Shown: one piece after another, positions 37,901 through 52,900 of the stretch
Layout: each line of letters starts with the position of its first letter
How positions within the stretch are numbered: the stretch's first letter is position 1
Origin: Pithys albifrons albifrons
Lineage: Eukaryota > Chordata > Aves > Passeriformes > Thamnophilidae
Reading direction: 5' to 3'
Assembly: GCF_047495875.1 (NCBI RefSeq)
Contig: NC_092461.1
Coordinates: 52,013,511 to 52,077,510, forward strand
DNA length: 64,000 nucleotides
Program-made: the position numbers and the translations under genes
Notes under the pieces: generated by a model
What the model was told of the DNA's origin: nothing
The model's database searches: none
Seen by the model: the letters and a program-made list of their open reading frames with translations, nothing else

Positions 37901-40900
37901 TTGAACAAAAGTAGTGGACAGTGTTGATGTTTCCTTGTCTCTGTTCCCTGCTTCTAAATGGAATAAACAGTTTCCTTGGGCATGTGACCACAAAAACTGA
38001 GACAGCAGGTGAAACAACATGAACAGGAATGCCGTAAATGCAAATTATAATTAGTTGATGAAGAATAAAGCCCAAGGCTACATAGAATCATGGAATGGTT
38101 TGGGTTGGAAGGGATTATCTGGTTCCAAACCCCCCTGCCATGGGCAGGGCTATCTTCCACTAGACTAGGTAGGTCAAATCCCCATCCAGCCTGGCCTTGA
38201 GCACTGCCAGGGATGGGGCTTTCACCCCTTCTCTGTGCAACCTGTGCCAGGGCCTCACCATCCTCACAGTGAAGAATTTCTTCCTACTATCTAATCTAAA
38301 CCTGCCCTCTTTCAGTTTAATGCCACTCTGCTTTGTCCTACATGCCCCTGTAAAAAGTCCCTCTCTGGCTTTCTTGTAGGCCCCCTACGTACTGGAGAAC
38401 TGTTATAATATTTACATGTTATTAACATTAAATCATTAATCAACTAACTAATCACTGACTGAACAAACCAGGGATGCTGCATTTTACCTTCAGAAAAATG
38501 ATAAAGGGCTGTCCTTTTTCTGCTGCATAAAATACTGTGATCACAGGAACTGCAACTGAGTGCAAATGCAATTAATGGTGCAAATGCAGAGATAAACCTG
38601 GCATTTCTTTACTTGGGAGTGGTATCTTTCCAGACTACCTTGATTGGAAGTACTTGTAGACACAAGAAACTCTTTACAGTGCTTCTTGCAAGTTTTATTT
38701 TACAGACAGGCAGACAAACCATTGCTGATGAAACATTGTTTTGCTTTTGTACTACACACCAACAAGCAATTCAGAGTGGAGCTAAAATAAAAGCATGAAA
38801 GGAAAATAGAGTAGGACTCTGCAGTTCTTCAGTGTTCATCATCCACTGTTCCAAGCAAATAAAGTCTTTCCTAATTCACTGGCTGTGTGCGAGAAAAGAT
38901 ATAAACAGAAAGCGCCTTTCCCAACACAGCTTTGGGCATGGCGGGTCATGTTAGGGAATGAATCCCCCTTCCCACACACACTAACCAGCAGTTAAAAGCA
39001 ACGTGCTCTGTTTTCCTGGCAGCCATTCCACCGTGCTGTGAAATATCACATGCAGAAGTGCTTTCTGTGGTGCTGATCCCATGCTGGCACATGGCTGCAT
39101 TTATAAAAGTCTGATTGAAGTTTCTTTTTCAGTAGTAAGTCTCTCAGGCAGCATTTATATACAACAAATAGGACCTGGCTGTGAGGAACCTGCCTCCTGT
39201 GCTTAAAGATAATATTCATAAAGAAGTAGTTGTAATGTTTAGAGTGTTTTTGCTTGTATGTAAACTCTCAAAGTAATTAAAGGCAAAATATTTGAAATTA
39301 AGTGTGCAGCTTTAAATCTTTTAACAACAAATGCTTTGTGAAGACTAGCATAATTATGCTTATTTAAATAAATAAAAGGGAAGGAGTCTCACATGTTCTA
39401 GATGAACATGGGCCTGGCTGGCGATGTCATAAATTACATCTCTCACATTTTTCTCTTGCTTGCCTCTTATGAAATCCTCTTGTGAAACTCCATGCTAAAA
39501 TAATAATAATAAAAGGAAAAATCAAAATCAAAGAGAAAAAAATCCTCCATAAATATCCAATTTCCATTTTAACGTCTCAAAAATCTGTCCCAGCAACCAA
39601 ACACTAAGGACAAAAGACTAAAACAGCCTCAATGTTTTACCACTGCTCCCTCCTTTTTTAAATCCTCTTCTTTTTTGGTCAGTCACTCAGAAAAAAAATC
39701 AGGAGAACACAGACAATAGTTGGTATAGACTCTTTCAGCATGAGTTTGCTCCCTAAAGCTTCATGGTCAGTAAGATAACCAAGTCAGATTTTAAAGTTTG
39801 GGGAATATAGATCACTTTAGATACCAGGTTATTAAAACCATAATCCAAGGATTGATATTAAGCAGAAGAAAGCCAGTAACAGCTAACAGAAGCAGCCATG
39901 CTGGCTTTTGAAATCTTGGGATTGGTGTGCACCACCAGGCTTGCAAAAAACCCAACCAACAAAACCCCAACACATAAAACATCAAACAAACCCCTCCCCA
40001 AAAATCAAACAGCAAAAAAACAGAACCACTGGAAAACTGCCTCTCCAAACTCCAAAACACTAACCCTAAACTTATTCTGTGACTATAGGGACCAATGTGA
40101 GACAGAATAGGCATTATTCAGAATTGCACCAGTTGCCCATTCTCAGCAAGAGTCAGGCATGTGAAAGCTGTATAAAGGTAGGTAGGCAGGGCTCACAGGA
40201 GGGAGAGACTCCAGGAGATCTCTGCAATACTTGCTAGCAGCTGAAATGCTTACAAGATGCTCAGTCTGCACAGAAGGGGTGCAAGCTGTTTTTAGTTTCA
40301 CTGCAAAACACCTTCCATGGCAAGGAATGACTGTGAATTTTCAGGCTATGTTTGAAAAGCTGAAAACTTGGAAGGCCTCCCCACACTATGCAGTCCCAGA
40401 CGGGCTAAAAGCAGGGTGCAGCCTCCCTTCTGCAATCTTACAACTCTGACCTATATTAGTATCTGTATTTTTTGCAACTACCTACATTACTAAACTTCAA
40501 ATCAAATCTTTTAATTGTATTGAAAATATATTCAGAAAATACTAACACAGCTGCCTTTGGCATCACCACAATTGCATAAATTTTGGTTAAGAAGAAAAAG
40601 AACAGCATTAACATTAAAAAAAAAAGATTGGAAATGAAGGTATAACAGTTGAGATGCCACAGATCAAGCCACAGAACATTAATGAAAAATTCCAAGCTTT
40701 AATCCCACCTTACATAAGTTGCAAGATCTGTTAAACTGCAATGCAAATTAGGAGTACAGTTTGAACTAGAGGACTATACCATCTCCTGCAGCAATGTATG
40801 GAATGTATGCCTATAGCTGTTAAATATGGAACAAAAAAACCCTCAAACCACCAGAATATTTACGAAAAGGTAATAAAGAGAAGAGCAAGAAGATTGTTCA

Positions 40901-43900
40901 GAAGTAAAATTTCTCACAGTGCTTCCTTTATGGTTAATAGCAAAGAAAAAAAAAGGACAAAAACCCACCACCAAACCCCAAAACAGAAAACACAGGCCCT
41001 ATTCCATATGTGCATTTTTATACAGTAATGGAAAAATTACTGGAAATTAAAATACTACCACATTTAATAAAAACAAACAAAACCCAAAGAGAAGCCCTAG
41101 AGTTTGTTGAAGGTCACTCCTCTCACCTGTCAAAAGATACAAGAAATTGTGACAATGGCATATTACTAGGCCACTGCAGAAAGAGTTAAAGAAAAAAAAG
41201 TCCTCTCTTTCTTTCTGGCAGAATAAATCATGATCTCATATCTGGCACTGAGAAACACAGTTAGAAACACCATACTGTTCAATTCCAGACAAACTGTTTC
41301 TCTTACCAACATACAAATGTCCATGGGAAGAAAGACCTTCTGTCTTGTACAATGATATGGAGTTGCTCTTAAACAGGTAACTATGCCTTGTGCTTTCCCA
41401 ATGTGACTGGCTGCATGGTCAGCATGGATGTCCCTCACACCTAGAATTGCAGAAATAATGTTTAGAAACATGCAGAAAAGGCCTTCTGAGGAGTACAACC
41501 TTCCCTGGTGTGTATCACAGTCATACTTGTGGAAAGCTAAGTCTGCTGGTCCATGACAGGACAGCCTATGGGCATACACTGCCTTGATATCTCATCTCAC
41601 AGAAGCAAAGCAGCAGGAAAAATCATTGATTTCCACATTCAGGAGCAAGATGCCTCTTACTTTGTTGCAGTATCTGCAAAAGGTATACTCAGCAGAGCAG
41701 CACCTAATGAAATCATTGAATCATAGAATCGATTGGGTTGGAAAATACCTCTGAGATCATCAAGTCCAACCCTTGCTCCAACTCCAGTCCATTTACCAGA
41801 TCACGGCACTCAGTGCCATGTCCAATCTCAGTTTAAAAACCTCCAGGGATGGTGAATCCACCACCACTCTGGGCAGCCTATTCCAATGCCTGATTACTCT
41901 CTCTGGAAAGAATTTTTCCTGATCTCCAACTTAAATTTCCCCTGGCAGAGCTTAAGCCCGTGCCCTCTTGTCCTATTGCTGAGTGCCTGGGAGAAGAGAC
42001 CAACGCCCACCTGGCTAGAACTTCCCTTCAGGTAGTCCTAGACAGTGATGAGGTCACCTCTGAGCCTCCTCTTCTCCAGGCTAAACAACTCCAGCTCCCT
42101 CAGCTAGAACACTATGGTACACAAACTCATTTTCATTGGCATGTTCTGTCCCAGGACAACAGTATTCGAAGAACTGTTCTTCCTGCCAGAAAGTCATTCA
42201 AGTGAGATTCCTGACAATCATTAATGCTTACAGTGTGGTTTCATGATTAGCTGCAGCTGATTCATCAGTGTAGTGAAGACAAAGAGAATGATCCTACACT
42301 TCACCCCCCAAAAGTCGTATTTCTACCCCCCTCCTTTGTGCTGTTATGGGCGATGAGGAAAACTGAATCAGATCACCAAAACAATAGAAAGCTAACTTTA
42401 GTTACTGCACAGTCACATAACTGTGAGAACTGAAAGAGGGAAACGAGTGGGGCAGAGCACTACTGCTCTTCGTGGCAAGAACACACAAGGCTGGCTTAGA
42501 CTGATCATAAAGCTGTGATGTTTTCACCAACTGAGCCAGAATAAAATGAAAATTTAGGAGAATATTGAAATTAAAATTCATAAAAGCTCTAGCAGAAGCA
42601 ACATTCTACAAAGAAATGAGGATACAGGAATTACAGATCAATGAGCCTAAGAGACATCTGAAAATGATACTGGGCATACGAGACTGACTGCAGAAGCCTC
42701 CTGGGTCCTCGGTGCGTCTCAAAGCCACTGTTTTGCAGAGGCTTCTAAACAGACTACAGAGAAAACAAAGTATATCTTGGAGGAATCAATGGATATAACT
42801 TATGATACTGACTGGGCAGCTCAGGATTTACTTTTAACTAGGAATTTTGGGGAAAAAAAGCTCAAAGAGTAAGCGTTAGAAGTGACTCATGCTCAACCTT
42901 GGAACACATCCCAAAAGTGAGATTCTTAAAAGGTTTAACAAAATTATTTACTTCTAACTACTCCTAACTACCGAGGCAATTAATCAGAGAACACAAATAT
43001 TAATATTTTTAAATGACAGGAGATGAGATTAGCTCAGTTGGTTAAAAACTTGGTTGTAATAATGCCAAGGTCATGAGTTTGATCCCCTATGTGGGCCACT
43101 GACTTAAGAGTTGGACTCGATGATCCTTGTGGGTCCCTTCCAACTCAGAATAGTCTGTGATTCTGTGAGAGGAAGTACCAGGACCTTAGCTGATACACTT
43201 ACCAGTCAAAAGGAGGTTGACAAAAGAAATAACCTGAAACCAGTAAGATTAAAACAGCACTAGTACTGGAAGAGACACACTCACTGGACACCGGTCAGGA
43301 ATAAGGAATCTAAAGAGCACAAGAAATTTAGGAAACATGACCTGCAATGAAACTAGACCCACCTAGCCTAGAAAAGATTGCTGATGGGGAACACTGAGAA
43401 AGGGGCTGTGTTTGATTAGTTTCTCCATTTCAGGGGAAAAAACCCCACAGAAGTTAACTGTTCAATATGCAGTGGAGACTTTTGCTTAGACCTTTTATTA
43501 CATTCATATATTTAAGAGAGGTTCAAGATGAGAGCAGGACACCTAGACTATCCAGAGCCTCCATACAGATTTTCAAAACCAGTTTTATCTGATTTATACC
43601 AGGAGTGACCCAAGCATGACTGAACTTACTCAGGATCAAAAAAACATTTCTCAGAATGGAAGACACTGACATTTCTCACACTCCTACATTTCTTCAATCA
43701 GAGGTTCAGAAGGATACTTGCAACATTTCACTGATTTCCTACTGAGCAAGCAAACATGTTAAAAGATAAGTTCCTCATTTCTTCCAAAGAAGAATGTCTC
43801 ACCATATCTCTCCTTTTATTTCTTCTTTCTTTCTTAACTCTTTTAACCTCAGCATTGGCCTTCCGTCAGACTACTCTGATAGGCAAGAGGAAAACACTGC

Positions 43901-46900
43901 TACTACAAATACTACTAAATAACAGTATTTTCACTTTTTTGTTTACATCTGAGCTCATCCAGGGAATACTTCCATAGTGCAACAGACACCCAAAAGAAAA
44001 TTATCCTTTCCTTCACTCCAAATTAACAGTTCTTTCCAAATCTGTGACTCTTATATTGGATATGACACACAAACTACCTCTGGACTCCAAGGATCATATT
44101 TGCTGCATTTTTTCTAGCTATTCAATTATTAATAGATAACCCACTTCTAGGAAGAGGATTCAGACCCAAATTTGCAACATCACCAAGGGAAGTTTATAGG
44201 TTGAAAGTTGGCTGTTTCAAAATAATCAGTGTGTATCACTGCAATACAGAACAACAGCTGCAGAATACCTACAGCACTTTGTGTTCTGTAGGACAACATA
44301 AATATGGTGAAGAGTTGAAATTTGCCACACTCTCTAATAAGAGCAAGAAAAGGGAAAACAAAGCAACAAAGAACAGAGCAATATGAAACTTCACTTCAAT
44401 GGGTTCTGCACCTACCAGCTTCCAAGGAAAGCACATGGTTTAGGACAGATGCAGTAAGATTCCACATTTATGGTTCAGCATTCTAAAGACATCTGAAAGT
44501 ATCACCTAAGACAACTTCTACTGAAAGCAAACTTGAGTGGAAAAAGAATGGGCTTTTTGAAACATCAGTAAGTTTTGTACCTGCTCTAATGAGTCATCAA
44601 CAAAATCTAAAAAGGGTAAAACACCTACCCAGCATTTCCAGGGTGAGGTACAAGAGAGCACTCTGTGTGTTCTCAGCATATGTTTCGAGCTCCTGGATGT
44701 TACGGTATGGCCTATCATCCAAATTCTTCTCCTGTAATATAAACACAGAACTTCAGTAAAACATAACTGCTATTTGCACAACTTTATTACTACAGTCATG
44801 TCAACCTAATGCACTAACAAAAACAGGACAAAATTGAGACACAGAAAAGTATAAACTCAGATAGAAGCAGTTATTAAAGCTCATAGCAAGTCTAACATAA
44901 CAAACTATGTGTAACACACATTGGCTTGTGGAGCAAATATAACTTTTTGCAGTAATAGGAAGACAGAACTCTTCATAAAGATACAGTCAAAAAAAACATC
45001 ATATGGTATTGTCACACTATGGAGTTGTCAATTTAATACTTATTCTGCAACTGAAGCACAGAGAAATTTAGATAAATAAGGCTATGGTTTAAAGTATGTA
45101 TAAAATCAATCTACCAAATACACAGAAGTTTCGAAGTCATATGGAAATCACAGACTGGTTGCGGTTGGAAGGCACCTTAAAGATCATCTGGCTCCAACTC
45201 CACTGCCATGGACAGGGACATCTACTAGAGCAGGATGCACAGAACTCCATCCAATCTGAACTTTAACACCTTGTGAGGACTCCACAACCATTCTGCTCAA
45301 CCTGTTCCAGTGCCCCACCACCCTCACAGGAAAGAATTTCTTCCTAAGACCTAATCTAAACATACCCTTCTTCAGCTTAAGGCCATTCTCCCTTGTCCTG
45401 TCAACTACATGTCCTTGTGAGAAGTCCCTCTCCAACTCTCCTCTTGCCCCCTTCAGATTCTGGAAGGTGCTATAAGGTCTGCCCAGAGCCTTCTCTTCTA
45501 AGGGATGCACAGCCCCAAATCTCTCAACCTGTCTTCACAGGAGAGGTTTTCCAGCCCTCTGATCAACTTAGTGGCTGTAATAAATAATGCAAGCAAAAAT
45601 AATAAAATACATCCAAATAATGTAGTATCTAATAAAACTACATCCACCAGCATGCTTCCTGTCCTAGTGGTTTCTGTGGTTAAAACACACCAGTCGTAGG
45701 ATTAAGAACCAGTCTTAAGAAACTCAGAAGTATTTCATAGCAATGACACTTGCAAGTAATCAGTTTCCTCAATGTATAACTTCATGATACACTAAATTTA
45801 GCATTATAAATAGTTTAAGAAATTCCTGCCCTCTGCTTTTCATTCTTGCTCTTGTGTCAAAGCTGGTAGCAGCAATGCTGTACCAGTGAAATTCTTCCTC
45901 TTGTTTTTTTTCCAGTAAAAGGGTGAATATTTTAAACTTCATGTGGTTTGAATGCTCCAGTTTACAACACTGCTTAGGAAAAACTCCACAGCCATAGTAA
46001 GAAGCAGAAAAGTGTGGCAGAAAGGTTCAGATAGGTCATTTAATTTCTGAGATTCTGTATCTATGTGGACTCACAAACTGCATCTATTTTAAAGCAAAAA
46101 TAAACACAGGATTCTATTAGCCATTCTGACCAAAAAACAGCAGGAACTATGAAGAGTGGCATCAAGGGAGAATTAGGAGGAAATACAGCAGTATCAGCTT
46201 TAAAGAGAAATATTGCTTTCTGGAAAAGATGAATTGAATAAGCTTTTGTTCTACAAACAAATACCTAAACCCAAGGAAAATAAAAGCCAAATATGACTAA
46301 AACCAGAATCAGAATTTACTCTGAAGGGTAAATACTTACTCTTTCATCAATGATCTTCAGGAACCACATTTTAGTCAAGTTATGCCTCTTGACAGCCTGA
46401 AAATTATAAAATAAAACTTGTGTTAATGTACACAATGCATTCTGAAGGCTGAAATATATTTTAGATATTTAATACAAGAATTGTATTTACTGGGTTAAAT
46501 TAAGTGGCATGTCAGTGGAAAATGACAATCTTCAAATACAGAAATTTTCAAATGACATTTGCTGTAAGTTGCTGCACACAAAAAGCAAAATACCAGACAT
46601 CAAGCCAGCTAACTACAAGCATTTCTTTAAAAATATTTTTGCACATAATTTATTCTTGGAGTCATATGTTCCCACAAAATATTTGCAGATAACTATGTTC
46701 ACTTTCCAAAAAGAACAGAGTTTCCTCCAGAGTCATGCAATAAAAATATTTCCCCTGTAAATTTTCAAGAAAACACCAGTACAACATACCACTACTACAG
46801 CAAAGAGAGCAACCTATCAAAATAATGTAATGAATATTCTGGTTTTGTTTAAAAAAGGATCTCACAGCAGCTCATATTCATACATTCTTCCTTTGGCTTT

Positions 46901-49900
46901 TATCTTGTTCTTGACTTCCTTCCTGTACCACTTCATTCCATCAACTTACCTTCAATCCTTCTAATTATACACATAGACTTTTCCAGAACACGTTGTCAGA
47001 AAGGCTACAAACACAGATATAAACATTTATAAACAAAATTTGTGGAGCAGATTTCTCACCATTTAGCTTTATAGCTCACTTTCAAGGTCTGACAAGACCA
47101 GATCTTCTTATTGATTCTACAAATTCTGTTTGAGGCAGTACTCAGTATGTGAAAAGATAAAATTTTAAGTTACAAGTACAAATGTCGGGTTTGATTCTCT
47201 CTTGTTCACCTCAAGTATCATTTCATAAACTAAATCCTTGATAAAGTCACAGGTCAAGACTTAAAGCACCAAACTGAATTCTGGTAAATTACCCATTTTG
47301 AACATGTTCTTTAAGCTACCTTCACTCAAACATAGGTCCTCATTTCTCGAGTTTTAAAAGTTGGCTTCTTTGATCAGAAATGAGTAGAGAATTAGGCTTC
47401 ACTCTTCATATGATCAAAATGGACAGAAAAGGAGAAACAAGCATCATACAGTTCCTGTATAAGCCACCAAGAGTTGAGCTATTAGTAATTCCAGAAATAC
47501 TATTAAAGGCTATTTATCTACTTTACTAATGCATAAAACATTTGGAATCCAAATGTGAGTATTCTGGGATATACAAAACTTGAAGAACACATTTAAACAT
47601 GGTAAACTAGAATTTATTCTGGAAAATCAAATTGTTCTCATATAAACTCAGCAGCAAGAGTATACATAGAATATGCTGAGCAAAGACATGCTAATTCTAT
47701 TAACAGCTCTGCAATACTTGTGAGTTCAGGTGTCTTTCCAAATCCTTCTTTCTAAGAATTTGCAATGACATTCCTGGACATTTGTGAAGGACACAGTCTT
47801 CATAGAGGCCATTCTTGGGGCATTTGCCAAAACATAGAAATAAAATTACACCTTGCTGAAAAGGTCACCAGGTCACTCCAGTGACTGTTAGGTCACTCCA
47901 GTACTCTGCAGTGCTCAGAGCTTTCAGAGCTCCTAGAAATACTTTCTGAATTATTTTTCAACATCTTATTTCACAACCAGTTCTGTTTGGACTGGATTAT
48001 ATTGGTCTTCCTTTAGAAGAACCGTATGTGAGATGTAACCTTACAGAGAGATAAACAATCCTTTCTTCCACTTCCAAATCAATTTTCTGTTTTGTGAGAA
48101 AGGAGCAGGACTGGGCCTTAGCTGCTGGAAAGAGTTGCTGTTGGCATCCCAGTATCTGAATGATTTATGTCTGAACGCTGTACTGGTTTTGGCTGGGATA
48201 GAGCTAATTTTCTTCATAGTAGCTTTTGTGGGGCTGTGCTCTGGATTTATGCTGGAAAGAGTGTTGCTAAGAACTGACATTGTAGTTACTGCTGAGCAGT
48301 GATTAGACAGTGCCAAAGCATTTCTGTTGCTCACACCATCCCACCAGGGAGGAGGCTGGGGCTGCACAAGGAGTTGGGAGGGGACACAGCCCAGACAGCT
48401 GACCCAAACTGACCGTGCCATTTGGCATCATGCTCAGCAATAAAGCCAGGGGAGAGGCTGGCAGGAGGGAGAGAGCACCTCTGCTCAGAGGCTGATTGGA
48501 CTTTGATGCACACACTCCACATTCATACACATATAAGTAGCTTGAAATTAAAAATGATTGAAAGAATATATACAACCATATCCAAAGCTAACTTGCACCT
48601 GACCCACTCAATCAGACAACTAAATGAGAGGGTATCTTCAGAAGTAAAAATAAGTTAAGCTACATAAAGCAAGTTGTTTCTTAGAAAGGAGACAAAAGCA
48701 TTTTTGGAGAAAACTGTCTTTTTCCTGGGAATTTTGCCATATGCTGGGAGACAGAAAGAAGGAAATAAAAGGCAAAAGTACAGACAAGTTGACATGGTAA
48801 ACAAGTGATTCTGCACTTTAATGTCTGCATTGAAGTATAACACTAAGTACATCTTCAACTCCTATAATCCCACAAAAAGGCTCACAACATTTGCCAGTCT
48901 TCATTCTAACTGTGTAAGTGCTTTGCTGTGGCTAAGGCACAAGCTTTATCTGAGCTGGAGACCCCTAGAATAGCTCTGGTGCTCCCTACAGTGACTGCAA
49001 CAGGTGCTTTGTTTTACTTTCTGGCATTACCTATGTTTTCTCTTAGTTAAACAAAGTATATCTTTGTTTAAATCTCACTTTTAACCTAAACAGGAGTGCT
49101 GATAGACAGGAACAAATGCTCACTTATGCTTTATTTCACATTTGAATGAGGAAGTCGGGAAGAGGCCCAAGTTTCAGCACAGCCAAAAATCACTGAAAGA
49201 GGCTTTGGAAAGGACTAATTCTTGTGGTCTCAGGTGCAGCAGAGTTGCATCCATCCCTGGAAGTGTTAAAAGCCAGGATGGATGGGACTTGGAACAACCT
49301 GGTCTAGTGGAAGGTGTTCCTGCCCATGCCAAGGGCATTGGAACCAGATGATCTGTAAGGTCCCTTCCAAGCCAGGCTGTTCTACAAGGCTGAGTGAAAC
49401 CAAAGTGGCAACAAGAGAAATGCTATAATCCTGCAGAAACTGCACTGTCCTAACTCAGAGTTACAGCAAGTGTCCCGCTTTTCCCAGGATTTTAATAGGA
49501 ACAATGCAGATGAGTATTTGGATGGAGACTCCACATTTCAATGCCTGTTTTTCAGCAGGTCCACAAACCTAACTACTTATGGATTATGTTAACTGTACTC
49601 AGCTATTGAAGTTTAGACAAACTGCAGCTTTTCCTGTCCACGAGCTCAGAGATCTTTAGTTTAAATGGAAGTCTGATCTTACAGAGACCTTCCAGCAGCT
49701 CTTCTTTTGGAGCAGCTTGTAGATTTGCTGCTCCAAAGACTTGCTCTGGCCTGTGGCCCTAAGATGCCAAGTTAACGACATACAGAATTTCCATCCTCAA
49801 AAAAAATTCAAAATTCAATTCAATGTGACCCTGATAACCTGATCTAACTTTGATGTTAGATCTCCTTTCAGTGGGAAGCTAGAATAGATGACAACCAAAG

Positions 49901-52900
49901 ATCCCTACCAACAAATCATTGTGGTTTTCCATCAGCATCAAGGGGATTTACACTTCCATTTACACTGCCTTCAGACATTCAACAAACCATTGCACATATC
50001 AATGACAGTCCTAACTACAAACAGAAAAATTTGGAAGAAAGTCTCTGTTTCTTTGGCCATGGCCTGCGAACAGATAGATCTGCAGGTATATGTCATATGT
50101 GATCTTTGTGCCTGCAGAACTTGGGCATCTTGGTAAAAATAGTGTTAAGTTCACAAGTACATTGTTCTTACTCAATGCACATAAAAGAATCTGTGCAGTA
50201 CTTTATATATAAACAGAAGCCACCATGTAGCTCTTGATGTGAAGAGAAGACTGTATTAAGATAGTCACAGAATCATAGAATCAGTTGGGTTGGAGGAGAC
50301 CTCTGAGATCATCAAATAGTCCCTACTATCCAGTAACTGCATAAAGTCTTGGGCCTTTCCTCATACCTATTTGCTAGTTCATCCTCTGTGCTTTGCCTTC
50401 TGTCTTTTTGTACAGCTGAATCTCTTCAGCCAGGACTAGCACCGCTTTAGGAAAGTACACTTATGCACTTCACTTGCTATCACCTTATGGCTTACCACAG
50501 TTTACTGTCCTTCACCTAAACAGAAAGGAAAAAAGCATATGGTTCACAGAAGTCTGACCTTGCAAGCAGGTTCTACCTAAATATCCTTCCCCAGCTCTGC
50601 TCTTTGCTTGTAGTTAATCTACATGCAGTTACACTAATACAATTTACAGTACCTGTTTTATAGAAAATAATAGTTATCTATGCAACACAGCACACACAAA
50701 ACACTGACATTATTTCCCACAGTAATACTACAGTTAAGTGAATTTTAGGACAATAAACTTGTATTTTACCCTCCACAGTTCTGTAGCCACTGGCTGATGC
50801 GGTGGGTTATCGCAGTATATGTCCTCCACAGCCTCCCTCCAGAACTGCATTCGCATCAAACCTGTAGTCTTCTGAGTTACGGAGTCTTTAATCTGGAAAG
50901 GACACACCTGGAGTGAAATCTTACAGTGTCTTTAAGGCACTTGGTCTACATACACTGAAAAGACAGGCACAGGACACAGCCAAACTCAGCAGGGAAAATG
51001 CTCAGTTCTGAATTGATGTTTATTCCTCATAAAGCTTATAAACACTACATAGAGTAAAAATTAAATCTTCACCACAACCTGAACTTTGAAACCCACAGAG
51101 ATTAAGTCCCATGTGACCCTCACCTTAGCTCTCCACCCAGGAGGAAAAGAAGCAGTGGTGGCAGCAGGGAAGGAGGGCACAGCTACAGAAGCTGGTCAGG
51201 GGTTTTGCTTGGTCAGCCCATTTCCTGGATCACGCCTTTCTGGCAAGTGTTGCCAACTTTCCTGGCTGCACTGGCAGGTTCTGGCCAGCTAGCAAAAGGG
51301 AGAGACTGCAACCCCTTCTCTCCCACAACTCTTTAACAACAAACTTCCCTCCTGGCAGCCTTTCCATCACTTCACTTCTGCCAACAAAGACCTGGCCCTG
51401 ATTATATTGTCCCAAGTTTTTGACAGACCTTCTACAGGCAGGATTTAGCTGCACTTCACTGATTCAGCATGTGAAGCCAGGATGTCGATGCAATCACACA
51501 ACAGTATCAAGGAACAGTCCCTGCGTGTCATAATTTAATTTTAAAACACATGACAAAGGGGAAAGACAGAAAAACTATACACATAAACAAAATAATTGGG
51601 GAAGGCTGGTTACTTTCCATGGGCAATTCAAAGCTAGAGGTTTCTATTGCACTAGTTTATTCATTGCCCTTCACAGTATAAAAAGTTAATCTTGGCAAAA
51701 CACCACCTACTAGTGTAATTTAAAATATCAAAATTGTTATTTTACATTTCCAGAGTTCACAAATACATTTTAATACCTGCCTGAGCCAGTTCCACATTGA
51801 AAGCCCTCAAGGCAAAGGCAGAGGTTCGAGAGTCCGCAGGCAACAGCAGAGAACACAGAAACCCTTCATAGTCACGCTTTCTGTAAAAGGATGAAAAAAT
51901 ACATTTGTTATTTATAGCTCTATGTACACAGGGTGTGCTATTGCTTAGCATTGAACTCTCGAAAGAGTAGCAATAAGTTACAGTTCAAAACTCTGACTTT
52001 GCAAAAGTAACAGCTTTTAAGCTCAAAATAAGACAAACTCCAAGGGAGAAGAGAGGCTGTCTGAACTCCCAGGGCACCTCTGAAATCCAGATCCCAAGAT
52101 ATCTGGCTAAAGGCATGAAGCAAGGCTGTGGCAGAACTGCAAAAAGAATCCAGACTGTCTGACTTCCAGATTTCTGTCCCAAACATGAAACCACATTTCT
52201 TTAAAAGATTGTGCTCTGGAGCTTGGCAGAAGAGTGCTTGCTTAACCATTAAGCTTTTGTTTATATTGGCAATTATATGCAAAGCATAAAAACTCTGGGA
52301 GCTGGCAGCTTCACTGCAGGTAAGCCGTTGCCAGCCCGGAGTGACATGCCATCGTTTGGCCACGTGGGTGTGCCGCAAAATTAAAAACAACACAACACAC
52401 GGAATCACAAACAGCAAAATCAGACATTACTGCAGCTAACAAGAACACCTGGTCCCCTCTGAAAAGTTTAACTGCTTGTTTTGAACAATATTTTGGTGTA
52501 CTTTCTGATAAGCCTAAGCCCTGATTCTTTGTTAGAACAAGTCCAAGTTTCTCCTGGAAAGTGGAGAAACAGGTGTCAAGGAAAACACATTTAGTCATTT
52601 TCATGAAATTTACTGTTCTTCCATGTACTCGTATTTCTTTGGAATATGAGCTTAAAATAGCAAAGCCAAACTAAAACCAAGGGTTATTAGGGTTGCTACT
52701 TTTAGCATCAAACAAAAGGGAAGTGAGGTAACAGAGTTTCTTAACCCTACAGCAGCTGACAACAAATGCTTAGAGTTTTCACTACAGTTGTGAAACTTGT
52801 TTTAGAGCTTGATGCAAATCCAGAAGAATCAACAAAAAATTTACATTTGTGAATTTTAGCAGGCTTCAAAGGTCACATTTGTATTAAAGAACAGAAGCAC

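Noticed and set aside
39930..41085. A-rich patches with AACCCCAAA-like and ACAAAACCC repeats
   Set aside because: Simple A-rich low-complexity DNA without a regular period or flanking duplications.
51100..51450. Moderately GC-rich block that might be an unknown repeat
   Set aside because: No terminal TG/CA, tail or second copy in the window supports a transposon, and it has no coding signal.
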